Shown here one piece after another: positions 13,567 through 26,899 of a stretch of 64,000 nt of DNA. The position numbers were made by a program, and so were the translations under genes. The notes beneath the pieces are model-generated. The model did not search any database. It was not told where the DNA came from and was given only the letters and a program-made list of their open reading frames with translations. Each line of letters starts with the position of its first letter. The stretch's first letter is position 1. The stretch comes from Urechis unicinctus. Taxonomy: Eukaryota; Annelida; Polychaeta; Xenopneusta; Urechidae. The DNA lies in NCBI GenBank assembly GCA_034190875.2, contig CM067349.1, positions 13,666,045-13,730,044 on the forward strand, given 5' to 3'.

Positions 13567-15435
13567 TTGAAACATTTGACATTCAATATATCGGATGTCT
13601 AGAGTAAAGTATGCTCCACTGGACCTCATCTCACTTATTCGATTCTTAATATTGCTGGATATATAACACGCCAGTAAAATGATTTAAATAACTATATAGC
13701 TAAAGTCTAGTTTAAGAAACTAGACAAATTAGTGTTAGAATTGTTTGACTGGTCAAGTAAATTTCTTTCTAACCAAAACGGATTGAATACAAGTAAACGT
13801 ACACAAAAATACAATTTTACTACAAGCCATGCAACACTTTGATATAAAGTCACTTAGCTCAATAAGACTGATAAAGATGAATAAATACTGGCCTGCTGTC
13901 ACAACAATTCTACAAACGTCACTCTCATTTTACCTTGTATATGCGAAATTTCTGCCAATGACAACAGTTACCTTGTTGTGCAAGATATTGCACTTTTTTC
14001 AATAGAGTTCCAAACGATACAAAAGAGTAGCTTGTCATGGAACCGATATAAGAGGTTATCATCTCAAGGTCAACGGACATTAAAGCATTAAGAAAATGTC
14101 TCGATCACGTTGTCTGCTTGTGAAGACAAGATATTTGCCATGTATGCAAGTGAGGCCGCCAGTTTCTATATAATTGTTGCAGATGGCAGGTACACACATT
14201 CATGCGAGTGAAAGCATGTCAATACATTTATATATGAATATATAGCAGTCATAACTGGCATATAAACGTTGACGGAGGAATAGTAGTGATGTTACCTTTG
14301 CTGTGGTGCAATCATAATGTGCTATAGAATCAAATAATATTCGACCACGTCAAACTCGTCCCGACGCATACTGTTAGGAAAACGATGTACATGGCGTAAT
14401 ATTGCATCCCTGATTGCAGATAATTATTGTGACTTCGCGGTTGAGCAGATGCTAATGCCATGGTTTTGATACGTTTACTTTACCAAACACACAAGGTAAC
14501 GTGTTTCGATAATGTCGGTTCCGGTATTGCCAAGGCTAGTCCAACTTCGAGTTACGACATTTTTCACTTTCAGGATTTCGTCAAGGAGTGATGTCTAATG
14601 GTGGTTCGAATAATGTGCGCTCCAATTTTGTCCGAGATTGACCAATTATTGTGCATATTGATCGCCATTTGAAACTGAGGTAACACTTGCGACCGATATA
14701 ATCGTGTCAATGCGTGCAGTTTTCGACATTATGTTAACTATGTCACATATGTCCGCTGTAGATTTAGAATGAGCGCTGGTATCTGCTGTACATGCATCAT
14801 ATAGTCCGATGTATGTATCCATCATGGGAAAGACGCTTCATGATATAACATCATTACGCCACATTTGCTACATAGATCAATGCTACCACACTATGGTCAT
14901 TTGTAGTATGTATCGCTCGACGGCGCATCAGCTTTCTGCATTGTTTTATTTTTTAGTTATAGGAGTTAAATATATTTGGGTGCATATGTACGTTATGTTC
15001 TCTTTTGAGTCATGTCTCACGTATTGTCTTATCTACATTAATTTTTTTCGTTTACTTTCTAAGAGTGCTGGACCAAAACATTTAAAATAAAATCAATAAA
15101 CATTACTTGCTTGGTAGGAGAGTATGATTTTGACGCCCAAACTCCCTTTCCTTGCATGGAAATAAAATAGTCTGGTTAGTGTAGGATTTAGGCCATGTGA
15201 TATAGAACTAGTTGTGGTAGTAAACTGTCTGATAAAAATATTACTCATACAAATGTAAAAAGTCTGTCATTAGGTTAATGTTGACAAATGTGTTTTGACC
15301 GTTTGCTTGTGCAACCAGTACTATCTCCTTTTAACATATTGTGTAAAGTTATGACAAAGACAATCCTCGCTACAAATAGGATATTCATGCTCATGGTTCG
15401 GAAACGACGTTATTATTACCCATGTGGCTTATAAA
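13567..15435. other. Gene-free spacer
   Basis: No gene recognised. The 93-codon frame at 14,809-15,090 has no known motif and is of chance length for this composition. Confidence 0.4.
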
Positions 15436-15770
15436 GATTTGTTGATCTTATCACAGATTGTACTTTGTTGACCGATTTACCAGACAGGATGTCTGCTAGG
15501 TTAAGTATCATCCATTTCTCTGATCGTCACGCTCCATGTAATCGGATCAAAATTCCAATATCAACGCTTGTATTCTGTATTGATTATTTCCTATGATATA
15601 TAACAACTTAGACAGCAAGAAATAATTTCATGTGATAACATTTTACAAAATTGATATCTAACAGGTATTGGATGCATCATAGAGGAAATAGACCACCAAA
15701 ATACGGTTCCTGAAAAGCTAATGGAATCAGTTAATGCTGTACCTATTTTTTCACCTCGAAATAGCTTAAG
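15436..15770 (+). repeat. R1 dispersed repeat, copy 2 (long form)
   Basis: Starts with GATTTGTTGATCTT and contains the core GTCACGCTCCATGTAATCGG (about 15,527) followed by CCAATATCAACGCT. Similarity to copies 3 and 4 continues right to a GCTGTACCT word at about 15,733, giving a long form near 335 bp. Confidence 0.8.
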
Positions 15771-17570
15771 GACGATCGCTTAAGTACAATTAGGCCGATA
15801 AAAGGGGACACACATATGACAGATGCGCTTTTCAACTGTGGTAGACCGATATTGTATCGTCTTATCTAGCTTATCGTGCATATCAGCCAGTGAAGTGATT
15901 CAACGTTACATAACGTCGTGCATTGCCAAATCTGTGCGTGCTTATTTCTCACCACGCGTTAAATGGGTGATCTTTTACCATGCTTATCACAATTTAAAAA
16001 CTGCGGAAAGTTGACCATATTAAGCGGAATATTTTCTCATGTATTGATCCACCCTCGGACACAAGTTGCCAGGTTTATTCCTCTGTTCGAGTGATTGGCA
16101 ACCGCCATAATGCCCCAACTGTAGCACATTTATTCATCAACACTGATCAGGTTCACTGGTACATTTACAAGTTGACTTAAGACAACGAATCCTTTCACTA
16201 TGCTGCATTTGCTAGCTGTTTACATAGACCAACCAGCGGACCTGGGCATAATTAAGGCAAACTTCAACATTAATGACGTATATTCCATGTATGCAAACAA
16301 CACATCGATACACAAGTCATTTCACGGCATAACATTGTCTTTATTCTATTTCGACTTATTTCACAAGGGCGGATGATTCACCAAAAACCGGGATTTTTTT
16401 GCAATCAAGGAACCAATTGGTGACGATAGGTGTTCTTCTGTTGGCTCCATGCATGAATTATTACCTTAGTCGTATGGCAAAACTATCTACCCTTATACGT
16501 ATTAGTTGGCGCCATTTTGTAATGTCGTTTGGCGTATTATACAATTTAATGCCCACGAGTTTTTACTGTCACTGAACATATGATGATTAGCTGCCTATCT
16601 GAAATATAATGCTACGATAGTATATGTTCCCATGGTTAAGTAGCTACTGTTGCTATCGATCGATCTGCTCGGCGACTTTAGCGCTTGCTTTGCAGGAATC
16701 TAATCTCCAATAGGAAACGAGCTGTCAATTTACTACCATCAAGGTCCATTTGGCTGGTTGACATTGGTATTCTGGGTACAATATAGAGAGCAAGGTCGTT
16801 CTTGTGACTTTTATAAAGGTGCGAATAGGAGCACATTATATGGCAAATGGTACAAACATCTGCGAGCAATAACATGACAAATGTTGACAAGAGAGTACGG
16901 CACGAACTATGGTGTACGCAGTATCAACGTAACAGCCGTCAATAGGGTAAACATATTCATGCCTTATTTTCAACGCTCACATACACGCCTGTGTATGAAT
17001 ACCGAGCATATTACTTCCAAAATGGCGAGGGCTGCATTTGTGTACATACGCAATTCTGCAGTGAAATGCATATATACCAGTTACCTTTCAATTAGCGCCA
17101 TTATATTGAGAAACGATTTTAATAGTTCTCTTGCTAATAAGACCCTGAATCGGCTTATCTCAATTATTAGCTACAATAGAGTACTTATTTCGTTAAAATC
17201 GCTGAACGTGATCTTCAAAAGGGTTATAGAGTGTTATATGTGTACATATTATATAAAGACCTATGTTTTCCAAACTTCGGCTAGATGTTTTATATGATGA
17301 ATTATCTGGTGGCGAGCATAGATAAATCTATTTCCGTCGCACAATTATAGCTGAGAGCTCAGCATATGTTCCTTCTTCATGGTTTGGTAATCTTCTAATG
17401 CAAAGTTGCAGTTAACTAATGGAACACATCATCTACATTTCGATGACACAAAATAAGTCGCCAATATTTTAGCGCGAAGTTATTTTCAATGAATATGATG
17501 AACAAACCTCAAAAGGGGGGTTGAAGGGAGAACTATTTGTAACGGGCACACTGACACCCTACGCAAAATA
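15771..17570. other. Gene-free spacer with one 138-codon open frame
   Basis: The frame at 16,881-17,297 (plus) is the longest non-transposon frame in the window. Its predicted protein is basic and low in motifs, with no domain I recognise. With about 6.8 percent stop codons expected at this composition, roughly one frame of this length is expected by chance in 64 kb over six frames, so I do not call it a gene. The end of the stretch, 17,515-17,560, is a G-rich edge to the simple repeat. Confidence 0.45.
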
Positions 17571-18346
17571 TATATATAGAGATATATATATAGATATATA
17601 TATATATAGAGATAGATATAATATATATATATATATATATAGATATAGATATAGAGATATATAGAGATATATAGATAGAGAGATCTCTATAGATATATTA
17701 TCTATAGATAGAGAGATATATAGAGAGATAGATCTCTCTAGGGAGATGTAGAGATCTCTCTCTCTATAGATCTAGAGAGAGAAAGGGACAGGGAGAGATA
17801 GAAACAGAAAGGGATAGAGAGAGAGAGAGACAGCTAGAGAGAGATAAAAGGGACAGAGAGATCTCTGTAGAGAGATATATGGAGTATATAGATACATAAT
17901 TTTTTCCCTCTTTCTCTATAGAGAGGAGAGGGAGAGAGAGACATAAGAGGGACCTGTATATATATATACATAAATTTTATATATATATATATATGTATAG
18001 ATATATGTGTGTGTGGTATATATGTGTGTATATACATAAATATGTATATATAGAGATATCTAGAGATAATTAGAGAGAGGGATAAAAAGATATAGAGAGA
18101 TTTATACACAGACACACAGAGATAGAGATATTTATTATAGACATATATATATGTAAATATATATATATATATTTATATATATATGTATATATATATTTTT
18201 ATACATATATCTATATATGTATGTAAAATATATATATATATATGTATATATATATGTATGTATATATATATCTATGTCTATATATCTATATATATATATA
18301 TCTCTATATATATATATCTCTCTCTATATATATATCTCTATATATA

Positions 18347-18396
<50 letters not shown>

Positions 18397-18401
18397 ATAT
18401 T
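17571..18401. repeat. TA/GA simple-sequence tract with many self-complementary words
   Basis: About 830 bp of TATA runs in the left and right thirds and GAGA/CTCT runs in the middle. Unlike a clean dinucleotide repeat it holds many short palindromes such as AGAGATCTCT, CTCTATAGAG and TCTAGAGAGA, so either strand could fold on itself repeatedly. Short non-repeat words (AAAGGGACAGGG, AGAGGGACCTG) lie within it. Frames read through it encode only low-complexity Tyr/Ile or Arg/Ser strings and are not genes. Confidence 0.95.
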
Positions 18402-18849
18402 TAACGGGAAAAGGGACATATCAGGGTTATCAGGAACAACAGCATTGGTTGTTCTGTTACACGAGTTGTCTGTGCGGCTTCTCGGATATTTGCTAGGCAT
18501 CTATAAAAGTGGTTAGTCAGATGCAATAACACTCTTATTTCCTTTACTTACTTGTAACGCAATGTAGCCTGACGATTTGGCACTACGGAAGGAATTTCTT
18601 TGAAATCCAACTTAAAATCGCGTCAGCTCACAAAGATTCATCAAATGTCTACAATGAGCTATGCTTTTTTTACGGCAGATATTCGTGATTGAGCGGTTGA
18701 TAATCTGAATAAAACAGTATCGAATTGTTCGTAGTTTGCTGTGCATGAGATTGAACAAAATGAATAATGAAAATCTATGTACACACACACATATCATAAC
18801 TCGATAGGAGATAATCTATTCATTGTGCGGAATAGTGCTTCTTTTTATC
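18402..18849. other. Unassigned spacer
   Basis: Ordinary-complexity sequence right of the simple-sequence tract. No gene recognised. Confidence 0.4.
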
Positions 18850-19165
18850 CTCCAGTTTGATAAAGATTTATTGACCTTATTTCAGAATGTTACGTTGCGA
18901 CCGACTTACAAGACACGGGGTCAGCTTGGTTTACATAACCTATTTATCAGCCGTCACGCTCAATATAATCGGATCAGACCTCCAATATCAACGTTCCCAT
19001 TTTGCTGTGATTGTTTTCAATGAACGATAGCATCCTAGCTGGTCTGAGATGTTTCCACAAGATATGTGAGGCCCAATCTATATGGTAAATAAATCATGGA
19101 ATGTCGTACACGGATAAAATCATATAAAGCTGTACCTCATTTTGAGCCGAAAGTAGTTTAATGGC
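18850..19165 (+). repeat. R1 dispersed repeat, copy 3 (long form)
   Basis: Contains TTATTGACCTTATTTCAGAATG, GCGACCGACTTACAAGAC, GTCACGCTCAATATAATCGG (about 18,951), CCAATATCAACGTT, TGAACGATAGCATC and GCTGTACCTCATT. Among the copies it is closest to copy 4 at 21,300. Confidence 0.85.
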
Positions 19166-21299
19166 TTATTAATGTTCCCGTTACGCATTGCAGCCAATTA
19201 TCACACACATACATGCTTGCAAATATAATCAAGCGACTGGGATTTGCCTATCATTTACATCCGGATCAGATAACATCAGAAAGCTGAGTACAACCACGAA
19301 AACATAGAGATATGCCATTGTGTGTTTAATCATTGTAATTCATGGCTTGTTTGGTTTTTCATACGCATCACAGCTCTGCTATTGTTGTACATGCTATCCT
19401 TTCTGAATTGCGTATAAACGTGCACAGTGTGTTGAAGAATGTGACAATAATCAAAAGTGACCATCAGGTTTCCATTCAACCTTGGATAATGAACATTCAC
19501 TATTGACATTCATTCCGTTGAGAGAACATTGAAATCGTTAGCGATTTCCTAACATGAACAATGCTTAAGAGCGAATTCGTAAATTCTGTTGCAATAGCTG
19601 GCACTAGAAATATTAAATGCCATATATTATCAGTTTCTATACGGGATGTGTATTGTCTAAATAACGTTCGCGCCGTAATACAATCCAAAGCTAGGGGCCG
19701 ATGTTTCGTGGGATTTCCATGACGTAGATCATACCAATAGCCAAACGTCGTTCAAATCCCCTGGATGCTAAAGAAGCTGTCATTTGTAATACACCTTCGT
19801 CAGGATTTACAAACTTCATGCAGCCAGATATGATTATAATGGAACGAGCCTGTATATTTTTCAAGCAACATATTCCGACCGATTTGGGCCAACTTACTCT
19901 GCGGTTGATGCGCGAATATAATCCTTTTATTCTGAAACACATTCCTGATATTACCTCCTAAGTTGTCACTTTGTAGCGAAATATTGCGTAGCTATGATTG
20001 ATTGCCTCGTTGAAAGTATACATAAAACTAGGAGTGAACCATTCCTTATGAGTTTTGTATTGTTGTGATTTTTCGGTTATATTAATTATGAATAAAAACC
20101 TTTATGAGTAAACCATTCCTATCGAAGTTTGTATTTTTTTTGTTATTACTTTTATATTAACTATCTAGACCACGTCCAACTAATGATGACTGTAATCTTT
20201 TTAGTGAGGTTATTTTACGCGGTTTTTGTGAAATGAGGCCAAAAATCATGCGTTGTTAAAATGTGTAGATACACAAGATATTTCATAGTTTCTATGTAAA
20301 CGACTGGCGAAATAAAGACGTTAAGTCATTAATATGATTCGCGACAACATCGATGCATATCATACTCAGACTTGGCATCTAGACGTGTAAATGTAAGCAG
20401 ACACTATGTGAGGAATACACAAAAGGTGGTAACTCCCGCGTCAATATAACATAATCCGCTGCAAGTATGCATGGGAGTTGGTAAATCATATCAGTTGATA
20501 TCGTACACATTTGAAATTTAGCATGAAGCATAAAGGGATTACATTCGCAGCTCGGATTTTGAACTACAAGTGGCAAACATCCTATGAAGCATTTACTTGC
20601 TTCTGTTAGGTATATATGCTTCATATGGAATCCAGTCTTCCATGTGAATAAAACTAAATGCATACATTACTCCAGAGGCATATCCCAATAACTTTCATGG
20701 TCTTTATAGAGACATAACTTTGGAAATGGGTTAATATAAATGAAGCTTTAAATATTCAAAAAGTAGGTGCAAATAATAGATTAAAAAAACAATGATTAAA
20801 AGCTTAATTTGTTTTCTCGCAATGGCTTTATAGGTATTATTTAGCAGACTATTAACTCCACAAAACCTCTTTTAGCAACAACCGCAGATTTGCATTACCA
20901 CTCTACATAAAGCAACCCAAGTCAGGACGCAATTATCAATAACTTGGCAATACGTGGTGATAGGCTTCAAACATGTGTATGCGGAATATTGTATAATTCT
21001 TTGTAGGAGGTCTCAATTTCAGGGAGCAGAGGATACATTATGGTTATCAAGAACCACACAAGTAATTGCACTCCCGCAAATATAATGCCTTCCTTGCAAG
21101 ACATCTATGGATGAACATATTGCTAGAAATGCAAGTTCCCCTTAATGGACCTTTATGGGTAAATGACAAAGAATTGGTATGTATTAATCAAAGAGCAGAT
21201 ACAAGCTGGCAAATATGTTTGTGCTGTATGTGATTGAACCAATAATATGGGATATTAATATCCATGGTATGCAATCGACTCTTTGTAATCCCTTAGCTT
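19166..21299. other. Gene-free spacer
   Basis: No gene recognised. It contains the short tandem duplication at 20,032-20,165 listed separately. The open frames (up to 94 codons at 20,379-20,663, minus) carry no recognisable motif. Confidence 0.4.
20032..20165 (+). repeat. Short tandem duplication, period about 74 bp
   Basis: 20,032-20,090 and 20,106-20,165 share GAGTGAACCATTCCT / GAGTAAACCATTCCT, GTTTGTATT-TTGTTATT-type words and a TTATATTAACTATC-like end. The copies differ by several substitutions and small gaps. Noncoding. Confidence 0.8.
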
Positions 21300-21635
21300 A
21301 ATATATACTTGTTGACCTGATTTTAGGATGTAATGTCGCGATCGACTTGCCGGACTTGAGGTCGACTTGATTACGCTTCACCTTTTAATCAACCGTCATA
21401 CTCAATAAAATCGGATGAGACTACCAATATCGACATACACATTTTGCATAGATTGTTTCCAATGAATGATAGCACCTATAGATGGTCGGAAATGTTTCCA
21501 CGTAATAACGTCTCATAATCAATAGTTATTTAATACACACACTGTATGACTAATAAATCCAAGAATGGCATTATATGAAATAATATGGAATATTATGAAT
21601 AATATTCAGCTGCACCTCATTGGTTTAACATGGAA
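21300..21635 (+). repeat. R1 dispersed repeat, copy 4 (long form)
   Basis: Contains CTTGTTGACCTGATTTTAGG, GCGATCGACTTGCCGGAC, GTCATACTCAATAAAATCGG (about 21,396), CCAATATCGACAT, TGAATGATAGCACC, GGTCGGAAATGTTTCCAC and GCTGCACCTCATT. Collinear with 18,850-19,165. Confidence 0.85.
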
Positions 21636-22194
21636 CGGATGACCAAATCACTCTTGGCCTAGCAAGGAAAATAGATGCAGAGTGTCATGAACCATATGTG
21701 ACTCCCAATGGTGACAGAGTCAATTTCTAGGTGTGCATACCACAATTAGACCTTGCCGGGCACAAATGGATATTTATTTGAGGGCTACGAAACAATATGA
21801 TAATGCAAACAGCCTCACAGTAATGTTGATATGCTCTCAAATGATCTTTATATATGGTTACAATGTCAATGACAGCAGCTTGATTGCACTTAGAACAATA
21901 GATTTCGGAACATTCGAGCCATCGAGTAGGATATCAGACGTCGTAAAAGTGCATGTTAATGTCGCGGTTAACATTTATGTTAATAATATAAGTAATCAGC
22001 CTCGCTTATCGGATTGAGTACACTAGATGTATGGTTCAACAATAGTTTGAGTTACACAGCACTGCTAGTTGCTTTAATGTTTTGATCGAAGAGAACAAGA
22101 GGGATAATGTTCACAAAAGTGTAACTTAGCAGAATACAACTGCCTATTATGGTGTACGTAACCGATATAATAGCGACGCTGTGATCTGAATTTA
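21636..22194. other. Unassigned spacer
   Basis: A 94-codon frame at 21,733-22,017 (plus) has no motif I recognise and is within chance length. Nothing else is seen. Confidence 0.4.
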
Positions 22195-22715
22195 TACGTG
22201 AAACATCATTCAACCACTGCTATTTGATAGACATATTGTTCAGATAATTTAGTTTTTATACTGGACGATACAGTAATTACGATTTGGTCAAATCATTTAC
22301 ATCGTATTTTTAAAAACCTGTGCATTGTTATTCTTAACCACTCTTAAGCAAATATACGTAGGAGTCGCATATTTAACGGTTATAAGTTATCGAGCAGTTT
22401 ATTTGAGTATTGATCAAAACCATCAAAACAATGCAGAGTATTAGGAATACATTTGTACTATGCAGTTGGCACTAACTTAGCGATCCAACAACTGCTTAAA
22501 AATTTGTAGTTCCGAATTATTAATCGAGCTTTCTGCCCACCATGAAGTAGGTATAGGTATAGAAGAAATGCTTTCCAATGTATCATGCGCAATGCATCAT
22601 TCCGCGAAGTTTTTGGCGATTTAGCAGATATACTGGGTGATATAGTTATTGTTTGGCCATAACATTTACATTGTAGTCGCATAATCCTATGCATTGTTAT
22701 TCTTAGCCCTCTAAC
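22195..22715 (+). repeat. Local duplication, spacing about 370 bp
   Basis: 22,195-22,350 and 22,560-22,715 share GATTTAGCAGATAT/CAGATAATTTAG-type words, a TTTGGYC word, ACATTTACATYGTA-type words and TGCATTGTTATTCTTA (22,321 and 22,691). A weaker third similarity (GGCAGATTCACACTAT) lies near 22,930. Noncoding and diverged. Confidence 0.7.
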
Positions 22716-24289
22716 TGAACGCTGTTGCGTTACATAAAGGATGACATTCAGTTAATGAGCAAATATGTGGTCAATAGTGAAATGTTCAATGGTCCCAGCA
22801 AAACTCTTTTGATGGTTGTTTGAGATACTTTTAATTACAGACACGGCAATACACATATACTACATAACAGAATGTTATTTTGCAATGCTCCATTGCTTCT
22901 CCCATAGTAGGTATCCAAAAAAGTTATTTGGCAGATTCACACTATCACCAGGGAAGCAAGCACATATACAACCATATATTTTACAATCTATAGGGGTAAT
23001 TGAATAAAGGGCGTAAAACAATTTGAATCTCGCTTGTAAGACACGTATGGTGATTGAAAAGACGTTTCTCCAAATTATTATAATCTACCATGCATTGCAT
23101 CATCTTTAAGGTATATTAACACAAGCGTAGTCAAGAATAAGTGCATTAATAATCACCCAAATGCAGGAAATGGTACATAGCATTTGGCGCACTGACAAAG
23201 TGGCAGCCGCGCAGTGATTATAAAAACCATTGCTCTCAACAGTACACCGTCACATCATACCTCATAAATGTTACGCTGTCTATAAAACAGCCATGCGCCC
23301 CTTAACGTAATGTATAGGCGTTGATGCAAGAACTAAAATATACTTAGAATTATGCATCGTCAGGTCTTTTTGACACCCAACATATCAGCCTTTAAAGGTT
23401 CAAATTGTCTTTCAGGATGGTAATGTTGGTGCACTCCCAATCACAACGTGTCTCAATTAACAAATCTAATCGTATTTGTACGCATAATGTTTACAAAAGC
23501 TTCAAACCCACGACAATTAACCAGACATGAATTGACTTCAAATATGAAAGAAATTTTAATGACCCAAATTATTATGCATTGTGCACCTTCCCACAGTAAT
23601 GGTCATGATTGTCCTATTAACTGCGACAGACTCTATGATGTCAACACACTGACGACGTCACTACAGCATATGCAAAAGATACACAGACATTACCGCTAAT
23701 CTCATACCGGAAATAGTACAAGCGTTTAGCAGCGCGTTAATTGTTAATAAGCCAACTCATAATTTTCCTAAATGATGATATAAACTCTCTATAAGATTTT
23801 ATTTAACACAGCATGGAAAATCCGAGGCACATATACCAATTTATGCGCCATGGTTCTCACATAAAACTAATTTAGTGACCCAAAAGTGACGTTCATAGAT
23901 ATTTATTAGACCTAATGTGCTAGCATAATACATGACTAGAAGTCACATATTTAACGCCACCTCTTAAATATGTATGTCGAAGCATCTTTAAGCACCTTAT
24001 CAATCATCTATGGAAAACCGCTGACATTTGGAATATGATGGACTGCGATTGATTCCTTTTCATGTACATCGAAACAATATTTTCTTACTAAGTAATCCAA
24101 ATGAAGTGCTCATAAGCAATACTTGATTTATGTCCATATTTCCAGAATTGTTCATGTAATCTTCTTTGCATTGCCACCAGCTGTGACTATGCATAATGTT
24201 GGATAGCTGGCTCTAATGAATTGTGAGCATCGGCGCCTCCTCAAAGAGGCGTTACGTTTAGCAACAGCATAGATTTGCAACTCTTACGT
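22716..24289. other. Gene-free spacer
   Basis: No recognised gene or clear repeat except the weak third similarity near 22,930. The open frames are within chance length. Confidence 0.4.
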
Positions 24290-24904
24290 GTCATTCTTTA
24301 TATGTGCCAATGTTCTATGAAAACTGCTGAATGGCCCCGGGTGGATAAGGGACCGTACCAAATAAGTGAGGCCAAACTTTGATCTTCGGTTTCATATTTA
24401 ACATTCAAAACAGAAGCGATTAGGCAGAGCTGTCAAAATGTTCAACCAAAATACATCTCATTATATGCAATTTATTTTTTTCCCCGCCTGATCTCATGGT
24501 ACCTGTTGTGGTTCATGTCCATGCAATTTACATTCAAATACATTTTTGCGCAATTAAACGGGTACCCACCGGTGCTCGTAATGCTACCGATTAGGTGCTT
24601 TACAGGCCATGATAGGCTAAACATTAAGAAGCAGATTTAAGTCGGAATAGTTATCACATGTGTTTTCATGATTGCTGTTTTGAATGTTATTGTTTACCGT
24701 AGACATGCTATCACATTAAGCCATTTTGCTATGTCATACACGGATAGCATGCATAAATTTATATTGTATCTGTAAATGTACTGTAACCGTCTATTACGAC
24801 TGATGTTTTTCAAACATAATTTTATTAAAGCACCCTGTATCCATAAAAGATTATTTGCAAGGTTCAAATGGAGAGCTAATTCATATAACCAAGGACTCAA
24901 CATG

Positions 24905-25090
24905 TCCGAAATCTAGCTATGCGTGACCGGTCGACCGGATATAATGACCCTTTCTAACGTTCAGGGTGTTTATACCATCACTTGCAAATGAGACCCCATG
25001 GCATCCCTGACGAAGAAGAAGCAACGGTGATACTAACAGGTTACAATGTCAAGTAGCCTCGCCAAGACCAAGACCAAGACTTGTGAGGGA
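24905..25090. other. Higher-GC island with a 12-bp perfect palindrome
   Basis: This stretch is clearly richer in G and C than its surroundings. It holds the palindrome CCGGTCGACCGG at about 24,929-24,940 and a short direct repeat of ACCAAG near 25,065-25,080. A short plus-strand frame ends RPHGIPDEEEATVILTGYNVK-stop near 25,055; I do not recognise it. The stretch lies in the part of block D missing from its paralog, so it may be an inserted element fragment. The family is unknown. Confidence 0.5.
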
Positions 25091-25524
25091 GAAAACAATA
25101 CGTTGTAGAAACGGAAAATGTATACTGGAAAGCACCGTTGTATTTTATAATGACTTAACATGAGGTACCAATCACATATAATATGTAATTTAGCGTTGCC
25201 GTCAAAAGTACCAGCGATATTCCTTTATCATTTATTATGATTAACAGTGGAATCAACCAGGAAGTTAATAGCAGATGTTAAGAAATTATCGCACGTTTAA
25301 CTGACACTGTCATTAAGGCGAACATAGTAGGTAACTAAACAAAAAACCAACACTTTCTATTTCATTAAAAGCAAATACAAATCTATTTATTACCATACGT
25401 TTTGTGTTACTTTTGGTATATTTAGAACATTTATGACATACGCAATTTCTATCTTCACGTGGGTTACTTGCAAAAATGCCGCGGACATTAATTGCCTGCT
25501 AAGGTTCATTAAAATAGGAGGACT

Positions 25525-25690
25525 TATTAAACGGGTCTAATGTTGCGGTACACTTCGCTGATCTCAGGTCAGCCAGGTTAATTCCTATCGATTAATCAGT
25601 AGTCACGGTCAATGCTATTGGATCAGTTTACCCATTCTAACGCTTAAATATTGCAATGGATGATACAGGGATGAATATTGTACCATTTGG
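25525..25690 (+). repeat. R1 dispersed repeat, copy 5 (inside block D)
   Basis: Contains TAATGTTGCGGTACACTT, CTCAGGTCAGCCAGGTTAAT, GTCACGGTCAATGCTATTGG (about 25,602) and GGATGATA. It pairs with copy 6 at 33,065 as part of the larger block D similarity. Confidence 0.75.
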
Positions 25691-26899
25691 CTTGTATAGA
25701 TTCCACATGACAGACATTCGGCGCTTAAGATTCTCGACGACTGCCGTAAAAGAGTTGGTGATATTCGGTGAAATACCTTGACTGCAAGAAACACGTTATA
25801 CTTAGTAAACCTTATTAGACTGCAATGATCTTGACTACTGACAGATACATGACACAAAAGTCACCGCCATTATTAATTGATGCAGTCGATTGACAGTGTG
25901 CTGCTTTCACAGGACCGAGAAAGCAAGACGTAGGATGGATTTAGCAGTAGTACTTCACAAAGTGAATAAAGCCGAATTGTTTTGCTAGTCTACTTACAAT
26001 CTTCAAACACTTTATATCCAGTACATCACAATCGCATGGTGTCCCACATATTTTCATTGAACATCAAGTGATTCGGGTCAAGCCGGGCTGTTGTACTTCC
26101 TCTGACAATGAATGCATCAAAAACTAACACGAGAGGTAGCTGTTCGACAAAATCCAAGACTTAAATACGCTTCCATGAATGTGTTGGTATTGTCTCAGAG
26201 AAAATAAATGACCTTACGTGAACAGACGCTTAAACGAACACCCGCTTGTCCAAACCTGCAAAATGTGACGACATCTATAAGTTATTATATTGCAGAGCTT
26301 ATCAAAATATTATATGGTTGTGGCGCATAACAGGCATTTTAATCAGACTCTTAAGGCATTTATTCACACGAAAACCTGATTAATCCTCCACTTTATCAAC
26401 AAAGTTTATGGCATCACCAGCTGCTAATGATTGTTTATTCACAACGATATGCAAATTATGTTATGCACAAGTATCACGCATCACGTAATATTTCGCATAT
26501 TATATCTATGTGCACCCGATATTACTCTAAAATGCATACAATCAGATGTTTCCAATATCCACACGATTGACCAGACGCTTAATTTACAGCCACAGGCATA
26601 TGTAGGTCTCACGACTCAGTCCGCCACCTAATTGCCGAACCCACTATGGGTTCATTGCATTGCAGTTTTAGCACCGGACTAAGTCTAAGAAACCCACATG
26701 TGCTTGCATACATACGGCCTGATTTCCTACCAACGTTTTACAGCACCTTTATGTCAAATTATTTGCCTCCTAGGTAAGCCTATAAGATGGTATATTAATT
26801 TAATGGTTTTAATAGATATTGCTAACGTGGGATCATGTTTATGAAAGAAAAGCATGTACGTTATGCTTACACATGGTTGAGTTTCGTATGACAGTGGTA

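Larger units (their letters stand above)
24290..26600 (+). repeat. Diverged duplicated block D, copy 1 (discontinuous)
   Basis: Three collinear segments match 32,520-33,720. They are 24,290-24,420 (shared GCCAATGTTCTAT and GGACCGTACC-type words), 25,200-25,700 (shared TTTATGA-ACGCAATTTCTATCTTCA at about 25,430, then the R1 copy) and 26,430-26,600 (shared CGCATCACRTRATATTTCGCA and AATGCATACA). Offsets fall from 8.2 to 7.1 kb, so several hundred bases were gained or lost between segments. About 700 bp near 24,600-25,150 has no counterpart in the other copy. Confidence 0.7.

Noticed and set aside
16881-17297. A 138-codon plus-strand open frame
   Set aside because: No recognisable domain, AT-driven composition, and roughly one such frame is expected by chance in this much sequence.
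19681-19775. A tRNA-like B-box word (GTTCAAATCCC)
   Set aside because: No T-stem pairing and no acceptor or anticodon arms can be formed around it.
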